Positions 45,002 through 54,818 of a stretch of 64,000 nucleotides of DNA are shown here, in pieces. Positions within the stretch are counted from its first letter, which is position 1. Every line of letters begins with the position of its first letter. Both the position numbers and the translations under genes were made by a program. Under the pieces are notes generated by a model. That model ran no database searches, was not told the origin of the DNA, and saw only the letters and a program-made list of their open reading frames with translations. Source of the DNA: Occultella kanbiaonis (GTDB lineage: Bacteria; Actinomycetota; Actinomycetes; Actinomycetales; Beutenbergiaceae); NCBI RefSeq assembly GCF_009708215.1, contig NZ_CP046175.1, positions 62,001 through 126,000 on the forward strand, given 5' to 3'.

Positions 45002-46002
45002 CGGTTCTCCTCGGTGGGGGTCGGGTTCGGTCCGCGCAGCCAGTCGATCGGGTCGCCCTCGCCTGGGTCGGCGCCGGCGTCGCGCAGGAGGTGGCGCACC
45101 AGCAGGCGGCGATGCGCGGCGTAGGTGAGCACGTGGGCGATGACGCTGCTCAGCACGAAGCTCTCGGGTGGTTCGCAGAGGGCGTCGATGAGCCGGTCGT
45201 CCCAGGCGCCGCGCCGCTGGATGTCCCGGACCGCGTCCAGCCACCGTCCGGCGGCGCGCTCGTGCCGGTCCGACAGCGTCGCCGGATCGTCCGCGCCCCG
45301 GTCCGGGAAGTCCCGGCCCTCGATCGAGGCGAGCCAGACCTCCTTGGTCCAGATGTGGTGCTCGAGCACGGCGGCGATCGACTCCTCCGGCCCGTCCCAG
45401 GACAGCACCGTCAGCCCCGGCCACCGGACCCGCCGGTAGGCGTCGTCGTCCAGGTCCGCGGCGAGCCGCAACAGCTGGCGGGTGTCGTCGACGTCGTGGC
45501 GCACCAGGTGCGCCGTCAGCGCGCCGTCCGGCGCGGGCGTCTCGGTCCCGCTCACCCACAGGTTGGTGGGCGGGTGGAAGTGGATGCCGTTCGGCGCGGG
45601 CAGCCAGTGCGTGCTCGCCACGGCGCGCCCGGTCGCCGGTCGGGAGCCCGGCTGCTCGTGATGCCCGACGGCGGGGGTTGCGTCGCCGTTCTCGCCGACG
45701 GTGCTGGGTGGGTAGCCATAGGCCCGCGCGAACGCGCGACTGAACCCGTCGACGGAGTCGTAGCCGGCCGCCCACGCGGTGTCCGTCACGGTGTCGCCAT
45801 GGCTGAGGCGCCACGCGGCCCGCTCCAGGATGACCCGTCGCCGCAGCGCCACCGGGGACTCGCCGGTGCCGCGGCTGAGCTGGCGGCTGAAGTGCCACGG
45901 CGAGGAGAACGCGCCCGCGGCCATGTCCCGCAGGTCCGTGTGGTCGTCGTCGAGCACCGCGTCGAGCAGTTCGCGCAGGCGGTCGCGTCCGTTCTCGGTC
46001 AT
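44998..46002 (-). CDS. AraC-type HTH regulator fused to a DinB-like domain
   Basis: 334 residues. Residues ~5-105 form an AraC double HTH: DMAAGAFSSPWHFSRQLSRGTG and VTDTAWAAGYDSVDGFSRAFARAYGYPPS. The C-terminal ~200 residues carry a DinB-like helical bundle with a potential metal-binding histidine set (LVRHDVDDTRQLL, VLEHHIWTKEVW, VIAHVLTYAAHRR). A DinB domain as sensor is plausible: it could bind metal and a thiol ligand. It starts the two-gene transcript with the reductase; the single-gene control target is unknown. Confidence 0.82.
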   Translation of the reverse strand: MTENGRDRLRELLDAVLDDDHTDLRDMAAGAFSSPWHFSRQLSRGTGESPVALRRRVILERAAWRLSHGDTVTDTAWAAGYDSVDGFSRAFARAYGYPPSTVGENGDATPAVGHHEQPGSRPATGRAVASTHWLPAPNGIHFHPPTNLWVSGTETPAPDGALTAHLVRHDVDDTRQLLRLAADLDDDAYRRVRWPGLTVLSWDGPEESIAAVLEHHIWTKEVWLASIEGRDFPDRGADDPATLSDRHERAAGRWLDAVRDIQRRGAWDDRLIDALCEPPESFVLSSVIAHVLTYAAHRRLLVRHLLRDAGADPGEGDPIDWLRGPNPTPTEENR

Positions 46003-46072
46003 GTGATCCAGTGTGCGACGGGTCGGGGCAGTTGCGCCCGACCGTTCTTGCTCGGGCCGCCCGGGACGCCCC

Positions 46073-49000
46073 TCAGCCGTCCTCGAGGCCGGTCTCGATC
46101 AGAGCCTGTCCTTCCTCCCAGAGATAGGTCCACACGTCCGGATCGTCGACGTGGCGCTGTTGCCTGGCGATCATGGCCTCCAGCCGGTCGAGCTCCTGGT
46201 GCATCCTCGTGATCCGGCCGGCCTCCTGGTGCCGCAGCACCCGTGCCACCGCGGCGTGCAACTGGTCGGCGCTACCGGGGTCGAGCCGCCCCTCGGCCAC
46301 GTAGGCGTCCACCTGGGCGAGGTATTCCAGGCTGTGCTCGGCGAACGTGCGGGAGTCGTCCGCGGGTGGACCGACGATGAACGAGGCGGTCCAGGTCTGC
46401 CCGGCCGGGCCGGAGACGGTGACCGTGCCGACCCGTGTGCCGGCGTCGGCATAGGTGTGCGCACCGGTCACCTCGTAGACGGAGTTGCCCACCTTGCCCG
46501 CGGCCGACGTACCGGTCAGGGATCCCTCGGAGACCGTTCCGTCGCCCCAGTCGACGGTCGCGGTCAGGCTCTCCACGCGCACCGTGGGCGAGGCGACGGT
46601 GGCCAGCGATCCGCCGACGGTGAGGTCGTCGTCGATGACGTGGCTGGTGCCGACCATCGAGGTGGTCCAGGCGACGTTCGGGTCCGGCCAGAAGTTCGTG
46701 CCGGCGAACTGCCATCTGCTGCCCTGCACCGCCAGGCGGTCGAGGAAGGAGCGGGAATCGGCCGTCAGTTCCTGCGGCGACCAGGCCAGGTCCAGGATCG
46801 AGGCGAGTCGGGGGAAGACCTTGTGCTCGGTGTCCACCGCGCCGCCGCTGTTGTTCTCGCCCCACGCCGGGCCCTCGATCCCGATGATGTCGTCGTCGTC
46901 CAGCCCGAACGACTGCAGGGACAGGTTCCGGTAGTCGTCGATGACGTTGCTCGGGTCCCAGTCGTGCGTGCTGTAGGCGGTGTGGGTCGGGTAGGGGTAG
47001 TCCAGGTAGACCTTCGAGGTCGGTGAGAGGATGACGTCGTTGCCGCCGGCGAACCACTCCGGCGTCATCTCCAGGCTCTGGTCCCGCCAGTACTGGTGCA
47101 CCGACGTCGGGTCCAGGCCGGCCATCGGTAGCGGCGTCCAGCCGACCATGCGCAGCTCGTGGTCCATCACGAAGCCCTCGAGCTTGGTGATGAAGTCGAT
47201 GTAGGGCTGACCCGAGATGGACTCGTCGCCGCCGATGTGGAACAGGTCAGTGTTCACCATCGGGGCGATAGTGCCGATCACGTCATTGATGAAGCCGTCC
47301 ACCACGGCAGAGGTCGTGCACACCGTGTTGGACGACCCGCAGGAGAGTTCCGGGTAGGAGGCGATCGCCGCCGTGGAGTGGCCCGGAAGGTCGATCTCGG
47401 GGATCACCTCGATGTGCCGGGCGTCGGCGTAGGCCACGATCTGAGCGAACTGCTCCTGGGTGTAGAACCCTGAGCGTCCGCCGGGCATCGACATCGAACC
47501 GCCGATCTCCGTCAGGAGCGGCCACGACGGGATCTCGATCCGCCACCCCTGGTCGTCCGAGAGGTGCATGTGCAGGCGGTTGCCCTTCAGCGCGGCGAGG
47601 GCATCGATGATGCCCAGCACGCCGTCGACCTCGATGAAGTTGCGCGCCGGGTCCAGCATCACCCCGCGGTGCGAGAACCGCGGGTAGTCGACGATCCGGG
47701 TTGCCTCGATCTGCCACGGGCCGGGGCGCACCACCTCGCCGGCGATCTCGGCCGGGAGGAGCTGCACGAGGGTCTGCGCGCCGTTGAAGAGGCCCGTGGT
47801 GGTGGCCGCGGCGACGCGCACGCCGATCGCGGAGGCCGTCAACGTGTACCCCTCGGCCACTGCGAGCTCGGTGTCCGTGGGGCCTTCCTCGGCGTCGAGC
47901 ACCAGACTGATGTCACCGGCCGCGGGCTCCTCGAGAACGATCGGCAGGTCGTGACCGGTGGCGGGGCGTAGCCGCTCGGCGAGCAGTTCCGCCTCCGCAC
48001 GAGCCGCCTCGGCCCCGATCGCGATCCGGGTCCGGTCGGTGAGCGTGAAGGGTTCGCCATCGATCCGGGTCTGCGAGACCGGGGCGGGCAGGATCGTCCC
48101 GCCCGGCTCGGGCGGGGCCTGGGGTCCGGACCAGACCTCGAAGCTCCACAACGAGTACCCGAACGTGGTGGCGGTCGCGATGCCCTGCATGCGAACGTGC
48201 GAGACCGGCTCCTCGAGGCCGAGCCGGTACTCGGTGCGTCCGCCGGGCGGGCCGGACACCTCCCGCACGGTCGTCCAGGTCAGCCCGTCGGTCGAGGTCT
48301 GGAGCTCGAAGAGGGCGGGCCGGGCCGTCTCCCAGTCGAGCACCACGCTCCACACCGGGGACGGCTCGGCGAGCGCGATCTGGATCCAGTCGCTGCTCGG
48401 GTCATGGTCGCTCGGTGGGGGCTCCGCCGGATTGGTACGCGCGTAGTCGGTGCCCCAGCGCGACGCCGAGTTCCGGTCGTTGGCGTTGGCCGCCGCGAAA
48501 CGAGCCGGGTCGCCGGTGTAGACCGAGGAGGCCGTGGCGATGCCCTCGGGGGCGATGTCGATGCCGTGGTCCCAACCGGTGGGGTCCGGCTCCTCGCTCG
48601 AGGCGGCGGCGTCCCAGATCTCGAAGGAGAACATGGAGTAGCCCCATGCGGACGCCTCCCTGCCCTGCATCCGCACGAAGCCGACCGGGTCGGCGACGTC
48701 GAGCACCACCTCCTGCCGCCCCTGATGCCCGGCGAGGGCTGCCACGGTCTGCCAGGCCAGCCCGTCGTCGGAGACCTGGATCTCGTACTGTCGTGCGTAC
48801 GCCGCCTCCCACTCGAACACCACGCTGTGTACGGTGCTCGGCTGTGCGAGCTCGACGGTGATCCAGTCGTTCGTCGGGTCGTGATCGCTCGGCGGGTACC
48901 CCGGCTCCTCCTCGCCGTGCGCGTAGTCCGAACCCCACCGGGTGGACGGATCGCCGTCGTTCACGTGGGCGGCCGCGAACCGCGCCGGATCGGGGAACTC

Positions 49001-49153
49001 CGACGATGCCACTGCGACGCCGTCGAGCGCGACGTCCCGCGGGGCCTCGTCCGCCCTGGCCGGAACGCTCGCGACCACCGCAAGCGGGCCGATCAGTGCC
49101 ACCGCACCGACGAAGCCCACGACGGTGCGGCCAAGTCCTGAGAACAACGTCAC
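46073..49153 (-). CDS. Secreted GH20 beta-N-acetylhexosaminidase with two discoidin (F5/8C) domains
   Basis: 1026 residues from GTG 49153 (GAGGGG 9 nt upstream). Signal peptide VGFVGAVALIGPLAVVASV, two F5/8 type C/CBM32-like domains (about 30-185 and 190-350; ATVHS/EFE..., each with AxxVND-like and SDDG/STDGLTW), a GH20b domain, then the GH20 barrel with HRGVMLDPARNF and the catalytic pair Asp643-Glu644 in HIGGDES. The C-terminus has a PKD-like beta segment and a helical FIMAH-like tail. It removes terminal GlcNAc/GalNAc from chitin- or glycoprotein-type glycans outside the cell; CBMs anchor it to glycan. Divergent from the unassigned discoidin protein at 49392. Confidence 0.9.
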   Translation of the reverse strand: MTLFSGLGRTVVGFVGAVALIGPLAVVASVPARADEAPRDVALDGVAVASSEFPDPARFAAAHVNDGDPSTRWGSDYAHGEEEPGYPPSDHDPTNDWITVELAQPSTVHSVVFEWEAAYARQYEIQVSDDGLAWQTVAALAGHQGRQEVVLDVADPVGFVRMQGREASAWGYSMFSFEIWDAAASSEEPDPTGWDHGIDIAPEGIATASSVYTGDPARFAAANANDRNSASRWGTDYARTNPAEPPPSDHDPSSDWIQIALAEPSPVWSVVLDWETARPALFELQTSTDGLTWTTVREVSGPPGGRTEYRLGLEEPVSHVRMQGIATATTFGYSLWSFEVWSGPQAPPEPGGTILPAPVSQTRIDGEPFTLTDRTRIAIGAEAARAEAELLAERLRPATGHDLPIVLEEPAAGDISLVLDAEEGPTDTELAVAEGYTLTASAIGVRVAAATTTGLFNGAQTLVQLLPAEIAGEVVRPGPWQIEATRIVDYPRFSHRGVMLDPARNFIEVDGVLGIIDALAALKGNRLHMHLSDDQGWRIEIPSWPLLTEIGGSMSMPGGRSGFYTQEQFAQIVAYADARHIEVIPEIDLPGHSTAAIASYPELSCGSSNTVCTTSAVVDGFINDVIGTIAPMVNTDLFHIGGDESISGQPYIDFITKLEGFVMDHELRMVGWTPLPMAGLDPTSVHQYWRDQSLEMTPEWFAGGNDVILSPTSKVYLDYPYPTHTAYSTHDWDPSNVIDDYRNLSLQSFGLDDDDIIGIEGPAWGENNSGGAVDTEHKVFPRLASILDLAWSPQELTADSRSFLDRLAVQGSRWQFAGTNFWPDPNVAWTTSMVGTSHVIDDDLTVGGSLATVASPTVRVESLTATVDWGDGTVSEGSLTGTSAAGKVGNSVYEVTGAHTYADAGTRVGTVTVSGPAGQTWTASFIVGPPADDSRTFAEHSLEYLAQVDAYVAEGRLDPGSADQLHAAVARVLRHQEAGRITRMHQELDRLEAMIARQQRHVDDPDVWTYLWEEGQALIETGLEDG

Positions 49154-49219
49154 GATCGGATGCCCCTCGTGCTGGATCGCGCCGCCACATCGCGACACGA
49201 ACACCGAACAGATCTCTGG

Positions 49220-49350
49220 TGTGGCACACAGTGGCGCAGATCGGGGACGGGGTCAATGCACGTGTGCCCCCGCCCGCGCCCTGACCCCACGTCCTCGCGA
49301 ACGGGAACGCGCGCAGCCCTTGACCGGGGTTGAGTCGATTCAGATAGGGT
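49220..49350. promoter_or_regulatory. Divergent glycan-locus promoter region with palindrome
   Basis: The 238-nt gap between the GH20 and discoidin-protein starts contains GTGTG-G-CACAC (49220-49230) and a rightward promoter candidate: TTGACC at 49320-49325, then GATAGG 17 nt later or TAGGGT (49345-49350) 19 nt later. One regulator could control both genes. Confidence 0.45.
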
Positions 49351-49391
49351 CGGGCCCCAGCACGTCGATGTGCACACTCGGAGGTTCTGCC

Positions 49392-52300
49392 ATGGCACTT
49401 CACACCCGGACAAGACGTGGCCTCGCCGTGGTTCTCGGTGCGGTCCTGACCTTCGGTCTCGCCGTCACGCCCCAGCCGGCACACGCGGCGGACATCGACA
49501 TCTTCGACGTGGACCCGAACCTTCCGGACGGCCTGGTGAATCTCGCCGAGGGCAAGCCCGCCGCGTCCTCCTCCTCGTACGAGATGTCGAACGAGGGCTG
49601 GGCCACGTCCTTCGTCAACGATGGCCGGATCGGCACCGCCACCCTGCCCTACGGCTGGACCACGAACCCGATCGGCAACACGGCAACGGCGACCACGCCG
49701 GCGTGGGTGCAGCTGGACCTCCTCGCGGAGAGCACCATCGCCAGCGTGGCGCTGTGGCCGCGGATGGACGGGGCGAACGACGGTCAGAACTTCCCCGTGG
49801 ACTACCAGGTGCAGGTCTCCGACGACGCGAGCACCTGGACGACCGTCGCCACCAGCACCGCGAACACCGCGGTCGGCGCCGCCCAGGTCCTCGAGCTCGA
49901 CGCCGCCGAGGGCCGGTACATCCGGGTTCTCGCCACTCGCCGTGCCGAGCCCGCGGGCCGTGACGGCTACCTGGTCCAGCTGGCCGAGTTCGCGGTGTAC
50001 GGCACCAGCTCGGGCGTGCTCGTCGAACTCGACAAGCCGGCCCTCGAACTGCTCCCGGGCGACACCGACCAGCTGACTCCTCGCCGCAACGGCGTTCCCA
50101 CGGACCCGGGCGCCTTCACGTGGACCTCGGCGGATCCGTCCGTGGCGGGCGTCGACGCCGCCGGGCTGGTCACTGGGGTGGCCCTCGGCTCCACCACCGT
50201 CTCCGCGACCGGCGACGGCGGGGCGACGGTGACCATCCCGGTCACCGTCATCGCCGAGCGGGTCGACACCGATGCCGAGTTCATGATCTCGGCGTTCTGG
50301 CCGCCGACCGCGCAGCACACGACGGCGGAGCAGTACGACTACCTCGCCGACGCCGGTGTCGACTACGTCCAGAACGTCGACTCCACCGACCTGCAGGGCC
50401 GGGCGATCAACCTGCAGATGGCCACCCTGGCCGCCGAGCGCGGCATGCTCGTGGGGGTCTCGGACCCCCGGCTCAACGAGTCCCTGTCCCTGACCGATCA
50501 GGAGATCCGCGACATCGTCGCCGAGTACGAGAACGTGCCCGGCGTGGGTGGCTTCTATCTACGGGACGAGCCGTACAACGCGAACGCCTACGGCCGCGTG
50601 CACCAGGCCGTCAAGGATGAGGCGGACTGGCTCTACCCGTACCTCAACTTCCTGCCGATGTTCGCCTACCCGGACCGCGCCACCTACCAGAGCCAGGTCG
50701 ACGACTTCGCCGAACTGGCACTCACCGACGAGCTCGACTACCTGATGTACGACCGGTACCCGTTCGGTGACGCCGCGAACTCGTTGGACTACGCCTCGAT
50801 GCTGGACAACATGGACGCCATGCGCGTCGAGGGACTCGAGAACGACGTGCCCACCGGGCTGTACATCCAGTCCATCGGACGGGTCGACGCGAACGGCAAT
50901 CCGGCCGGGTTCCGGCGCACGAACGCCGCGGAGATCCGGTACGAGGTGAACGCGGCGCTCGCCTACGGCTACACGCAGCTGTCCTACTTCACGTGGTTCA
51001 CCCCCACCGGGCGGCCGGAGACGTTCACCGACGCGATCATCGCGCCGGACGGCACACCCACCGATCTGTACCAGCCGGTCAGCGACCTGAACGCCGAGGT
51101 GCACGCCCTCGGACCCACCCTGATGGACCTGGACGCCGCAGAGGTCTACCTGCACGGACCCGACCTGTTCGGGCAGGCGGCGATCCCGGACGGATTCATC
51201 GCTCGCTTCGCCGACGACGACAACGTGATCGTCTCCCGCATGGTCGACTCCGAGACGGGGCGCCAGTACCTCATGGTGGTGAACAACGACTTCACCAGCG
51301 AGCAGCAGGTCGAGCTGCGCCTGCGCGGTGGGGTTCGCGACCTGGAGGTCATCAGCCGCGAGGACGGATCGTCCCAGCCGCTGTTCGCCAGGAACGGCAG
51401 GTTCGCCCTCGACCTCGCAGCGGGGGACGCCGTGCTGCTCGCACTGCCGGATGACCTCCGCTACATGGCTCCGGCCCCAGCCGTGCCGCTGAATCTGGCC
51501 GCGAACGCGGATGTGACCGCAGCCTCCTCCGAAGGGGCGAACGGTTGGTACATGGACAAGCTCACCGACGGTGAGCGCTTCTCGACCCCGAGCAGCCAAG
51601 GCTGGCGCGCCACCGAGATCGTCGAGGGCGAACCCAGCACGCTCACGCTGGACCTGCGCGCGGAGCGCCGGTTCAACCGCGTGGACCTGTACCCGGCCGG
51701 GGGCGTGTTCGGCTACGGCCTGGCGTTCCCGGAGACGGCGACCGTCCAGGTCTCCACCGATGGGCTTCAGTGGCGGACGGTGGCCGAGGCGGACCTCGAA
51801 CCACCGACGGCGTCCGTGCCGGTGCCGAGCCTCACGTTCCGTTCGGTGCGCGCCCAGTATGTGCGGATGGTCATCGGCGAGCACAGCACCCGGACCGGTG
51901 CGGCCGCACTCGAGCTCGCCGAGATCGAGGTCTACTCCGACGACGGTTCGTTGCCCGCCCCCGAGGCCTTCGACGACACCGTCCCGGAGACCCCTTGGTA
52001 TGAGGGCAAGGACCTGGCGCAGGCGCGCCCCGTGGGGGTATCCAGCTCGACCGAGGCCGCACAGTGGGGCTGGTCCAGCACATTCGTGAACGACGGTCAG
52101 TTCGGTCCGACCGCCACCACGAACGGCTGGACGTCGCAGGTCGGCACGAACACCTCGCCCACCGACTCCGAATGGGTGGCCGTCTACCTCGGCGGGCCGT
52201 ACGCCGTCGAGGAGGTCGTGATCCACCCGCGCAACGCCGCTACGGACCAGGCGAACGCCGGCCGCGGGTTCCCGACCGACTACCGGATCGAGACGTCCGT

Positions 52301-52502
52301 GGACGGCGTCACCTGGACCGTGGTCGCCGAGGTGGCCGATGACGTCGCGGTCAGCGCCGAACCGCGCACCATCACCCTCGAGACGCCCACCACCGCGGCC
52401 TACCTGCGGGTCGTGGGCACCGAGCTGAAACTCGCGCAGCCCGCGGCTGACGGCTACCTGATGCAGCTCGGGGAGGTCCAGGTCTACGGAACGCCCGCCT
52501 GA
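49392..52502 (+). CDS. Secreted multidomain glycan-active protein of unassigned family with three discoidin-type domains
   Basis: 1036 residues from ATG with GGAGG at 7 nt. Signal peptide GLAVVLGAVLTFGLAV, cleaved before ADIDIFDVD. Discoidin domain 1 (~48-205) contains ASSSSYEMSNEGWATSFVND, then a bacterial Ig-like (Big_2) domain (~210-290). The central ~320 residues form an unassigned TIM-barrel-like region with EFMISAFWPPT, GGFYLRDEPYNANAYGRVHQ, DYLMYDRYPFG and YTQLSYFTWFTPTG, in which LRDEP Glu/Asp and Asp-Arg-Tyr are candidate catalytic residues. A beta-sandwich and two more discoidin domains follow; the last again has STEAAQWGWSSTFVNDG. No GH family is recognised. It probably binds and cleaves the same glycan as the divergent GH20. 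Confidence 0.75.
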   Translation: MALHTRTRRGLAVVLGAVLTFGLAVTPQPAHAADIDIFDVDPNLPDGLVNLAEGKPAASSSSYEMSNEGWATSFVNDGRIGTATLPYGWTTNPIGNTATATTPAWVQLDLLAESTIASVALWPRMDGANDGQNFPVDYQVQVSDDASTWTTVATSTANTAVGAAQVLELDAAEGRYIRVLATRRAEPAGRDGYLVQLAEFAVYGTSSGVLVELDKPALELLPGDTDQLTPRRNGVPTDPGAFTWTSADPSVAGVDAAGLVTGVALGSTTVSATGDGGATVTIPVTVIAERVDTDAEFMISAFWPPTAQHTTAEQYDYLADAGVDYVQNVDSTDLQGRAINLQMATLAAERGMLVGVSDPRLNESLSLTDQEIRDIVAEYENVPGVGGFYLRDEPYNANAYGRVHQAVKDEADWLYPYLNFLPMFAYPDRATYQSQVDDFAELALTDELDYLMYDRYPFGDAANSLDYASMLDNMDAMRVEGLENDVPTGLYIQSIGRVDANGNPAGFRRTNAAEIRYEVNAALAYGYTQLSYFTWFTPTGRPETFTDAIIAPDGTPTDLYQPVSDLNAEVHALGPTLMDLDAAEVYLHGPDLFGQAAIPDGFIARFADDDNVIVSRMVDSETGRQYLMVVNNDFTSEQQVELRLRGGVRDLEVISREDGSSQPLFARNGRFALDLAAGDAVLLALPDDLRYMAPAPAVPLNLAANADVTAASSEGANGWYMDKLTDGERFSTPSSQGWRATEIVEGEPSTLTLDLRAERRFNRVDLYPAGGVFGYGLAFPETATVQVSTDGLQWRTVAEADLEPPTASVPVPSLTFRSVRAQYVRMVIGEHSTRTGAAALELAEIEVYSDDGSLPAPEAFDDTVPETPWYEGKDLAQARPVGVSSSTEAAQWGWSSTFVNDGQFGPTATTNGWTSQVGTNTSPTDSEWVAVYLGGPYAVEEVVIHPRNAATDQANAGRGFPTDYRIETSVDGVTWTVVAEVADDVAVSAEPRTITLETPTTAAYLRVVGTELKLAQPAADGYLMQLGEVQVYGTPA

Positions 52503-52689
52503 GCGACGGGCTCGGGCGCACACCCACGGGCATCGCGAGATTTCGTAGGCGGCGAGTCGATGCTCGTTGCAGTTGCCGACGCGGCTTAGGCTTCGCCAGT
52601 GGTGTATCAGGGGATGCCGTTGTGTTCGTGACGTCATCGGGTTCGTCGGGCCTCCGCTGCCTCGGGAACCGCATCGCGGGGGTCAGCCA

Positions 52690-53802
52690 GTGATCACCCT
52701 GCTGGTCGGGGGTGGCCTCTCCCTGGCCTTCACGCTCTTCCTGACCCCGCTGTTCATCAGGCTCTTCACCTGGTTGGGCTGGGGTCAGTTCATCCGAGCC
52801 GATGGACCGCAGTCGCACCACATCAAGCGAGGCACGCCCACGATGGGCGGCATCATCTTCATCCTCGGATCGGTGATCGGATACCTCCTCGCGCACCTGA
52901 TCACCAGCCAGGCCGTCACGCTCTCCGGGCTGCTCGTCATCTACCTCATGGTGGGACTCGGCCTCGTGGGGTTCGTCGACGACTTCCTCAAGACGCGACG
53001 GCAGCGCAGCCTCGGCCTCGGCGGCTGGTCGAAGATCGCCGGCATGGTGCTGGTGGCGGCCGGCTTCGCCGCACTCGCGCTGAACTTCCCCGACGCGAAC
53101 GGGCTGACACCCGCATCGACGATGATCTCGTTCGTTCGCGATGTCGGCTGGCTGGACCTCGCGGTCTTCGGCACCGTGGTCGGCGGCATCCTGTTCGCCA
53201 TCTGGGTGACCCTGATCATCGTGAGCGCGGGCAACGCAGTCAACGTGGTCGACGGCCTGGACGGTCTCGCGACCGGAGCCTCGATCTTCTCGCTCTCGGC
53301 CTACATCGTCATCGGCTTCTGGCAGTTCAACCAGTGGTGCTACAAGAGCAATCTCGATGACGTCGTCGAGGGCAAGTGCTACGAGGTGCGAGATCCGCTC
53401 GACCTCGCGATCATCGCCGCTGCGATCGCCGGCGCGCTGTTCGGCTTCCTGTGGTGGAACACGCACCCCGCGCAGATCATCATGGGCGACACTGGCTCGC
53501 TCGGGCTCGGCGGCGCCCTCGCGGCGCTCGCGATCCTCAGCCGCACCGAACTGCTGCTCGTGCTCATCGGCGGCCTGTTCCTCACCGTGACAGGCTCGGT
53601 CATCATCCAGCGGGTCTGGTTCAAGGTCACGAAATGGCGGTACGGCCAGGGTCGACGCGTCTTCCTGATGAGTCCGTTGCACCATCACTTCGAGCTCAAG
53701 GGCTGGGCCGAGGTCACCGTCGTCGTGCGGTTCTGGCTGATCGCGGCGCTCTTCGTCGCGGTCGGCGTCGGACTGTTCTACCTCGAGTGGCTCAACCAGT
53801 AG
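52690..53802 (+). CDS. mraY: MraY-family phospho-MurNAc-pentapeptide translocase homologue, isolated
   Basis: 370 residues from GTG. Ten membrane segments. Family signature blocks are complete: [36 protein letters not shown] (Mg2+ Asp-Asp pair), [14 protein letters not shown] (the NVVDGLDGL motif), [12 protein letters not shown] and [15 protein letters not shown]. MraY transfers phospho-MurNAc-pentapeptide from UDP to undecaprenyl phosphate in lipid I synthesis. It normally lies between murF and murD in the dcw cluster; here it sits between a glycan protein and a VC0807-like gene with no mur genes in view. It may be an extra copy or a rearranged single copy. Confidence 0.92.
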   Translation: MITLLVGGGLSLAFTLFLTPLFIRLFTWLGWGQFIRADGPQSHHIKRGTPTMGGIIFILGSVIGYLLAHLITSQAVTLSGLLVIYLMVGLGLVGFVDDFLKTRRQRSLGLGGWSKIAGMVLVAAGFAALALNFPDANGLTPASTMISFVRDVGWLDLAVFGTVVGGILFAIWVTLIIVSAGNAVNVVDGLDGLATGASIFSLSAYIVIGFWQFNQWCYKSNLDDVVEGKCYEVRDPLDLAIIAAAIAGALFGFLWWNTHPAQIIMGDTGSLGLGGALAALAILSRTELLLVLIGGLFLTVTGSVIIQRVWFKVTKWRYGQGRRVFLMSPLHHHFELKGWAEVTVVVRFWLIAALFVAVGVGLFYLEWLNQ

Positions 53803-53960
53803 CCGGCCCGGGGCCGGTTCGGTCCTACCGCCAGTGTGTGCAGTCGGCGGCGATCGGGTGGACCACCTCCGAAAGTAGATGTCGCCGCCGCCTCCCGTCG
53901 GGTCGGCGGTAGCCGCTCGGCCGCAGCGCGTCGAACCTGCCGCGGACGAGCCTGGAGGGC

Positions 53961-54818
53961 ATGAGGAAGAATCTTCGGCAGCGTCTCGGACGTGCGTCCC
54001 GCCTGCTGCTCGACGTGGCCGCGCCGCTCGTGCTCTTCCACGGCCTGCTCGCGCTCGGTGTCGGCGAGCTGCCTGCACTGATCGCAGGCATGGTCCCGCC
54101 GGCCGCCAGCTCCGTCGTGAGCCTCGTGCGGGCCCGCACCGTCGACCCGCTCGGGGTGCTCGTCCTGCTCGGGATGGTGGCCGGCTTCGTGGTCGGCGTG
54201 GCCACGGACGACCCCCGGCAGCTGCTCGTTCGCAACGCGTGGGTGAGCGCGCCGCTGAGCCTGTGGACGTTCGTGACGCTCGCCCTGCCCCGGCCGATCA
54301 CGTTCGTGGTGACCCGCGAGGTGCTGCCCGGGATGGCGCCGGTGCTGGACCGGCTCTGGGACGCCGACCCCGCCTTCCGGCGGGCCTGGCGGCAGATCAC
54401 CGTCCTCTGGGGATCGATGGTGATGCTGGACGCGATCATCCGGATCGTCATGTCCCAGTCGCTGCCGGTGGCGTTGGTGCCGAGCCTGGACGTCGTCCTG
54501 ACGTTCGTCACCATCGCCGCGCTGCAGGTGCCGACGCATCTGCTGATCCGCCGGACGGGTCACTGGCACGCCGTGTTCGGGAAGCTGTTCAGCCGTCGCG
54601 CGCCGGGTCAGGTCTCCTCGAGCGCGACGCCGGTCAGGTCCGGCAGGAACAATGAACCCACCATCGCCACCACGAACGCGACCCCGAACACCCCGAACGC
54701 GAGCGGTGAGCCACCGGTGGCGATCAGCACCGGCACGCACAGCGGCGCCACGATCGACGCGATCCGTCCGAAGGCTGCGGCGGCGCCCGCACCCGTGCCG
54801 CGCAGCGCCGTCGGGTAG
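53961..54818 (+). CDS. VC0807-like membrane protein with an antisense-derived C-terminal tail
   Basis: 285 residues. Residues 1-~213 resemble the VC0807 family: about six membrane segments with LLALGVGELPALIAGMVPPA, VLVLLGMVAGFVVGVAT and a C-terminal LIRRTGHWHAVFGKLF, after which homologues usually end. The last ~70 residues, low-complexity Thr/Pro/Asn, are read entirely from the opposite strand of the MFS gene (54608-54818), so the native stop was probably lost. Function of the family is unknown. Transcription collides head-on with the MFS gene. Confidence 0.7.
   Translation: MRKNLRQRLGRASRLLLDVAAPLVLFHGLLALGVGELPALIAGMVPPAASSVVSLVRARTVDPLGVLVLLGMVAGFVVGVATDDPRQLLVRNAWVSAPLSLWTFVTLALPRPITFVVTREVLPGMAPVLDRLWDADPAFRRAWRQITVLWGSMVMLDAIIRIVMSQSLPVALVPSLDVVLTFVTIAALQVPTHLLIRRTGHWHAVFGKLFSRRAPGQVSSSATPVRSGRNNEPTIATTNATPNTPNASGEPPVAISTGTHSGATIDAIRPKAAAAPAPVPRSAVG

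Noticed and set aside
48402-50318. 638-codon minus-strand frame spanning the divergent promoter region of the second glycan locus
   Set aside because: It would overlap two well-supported secreted proteins and has no domain; shadow of both genes.
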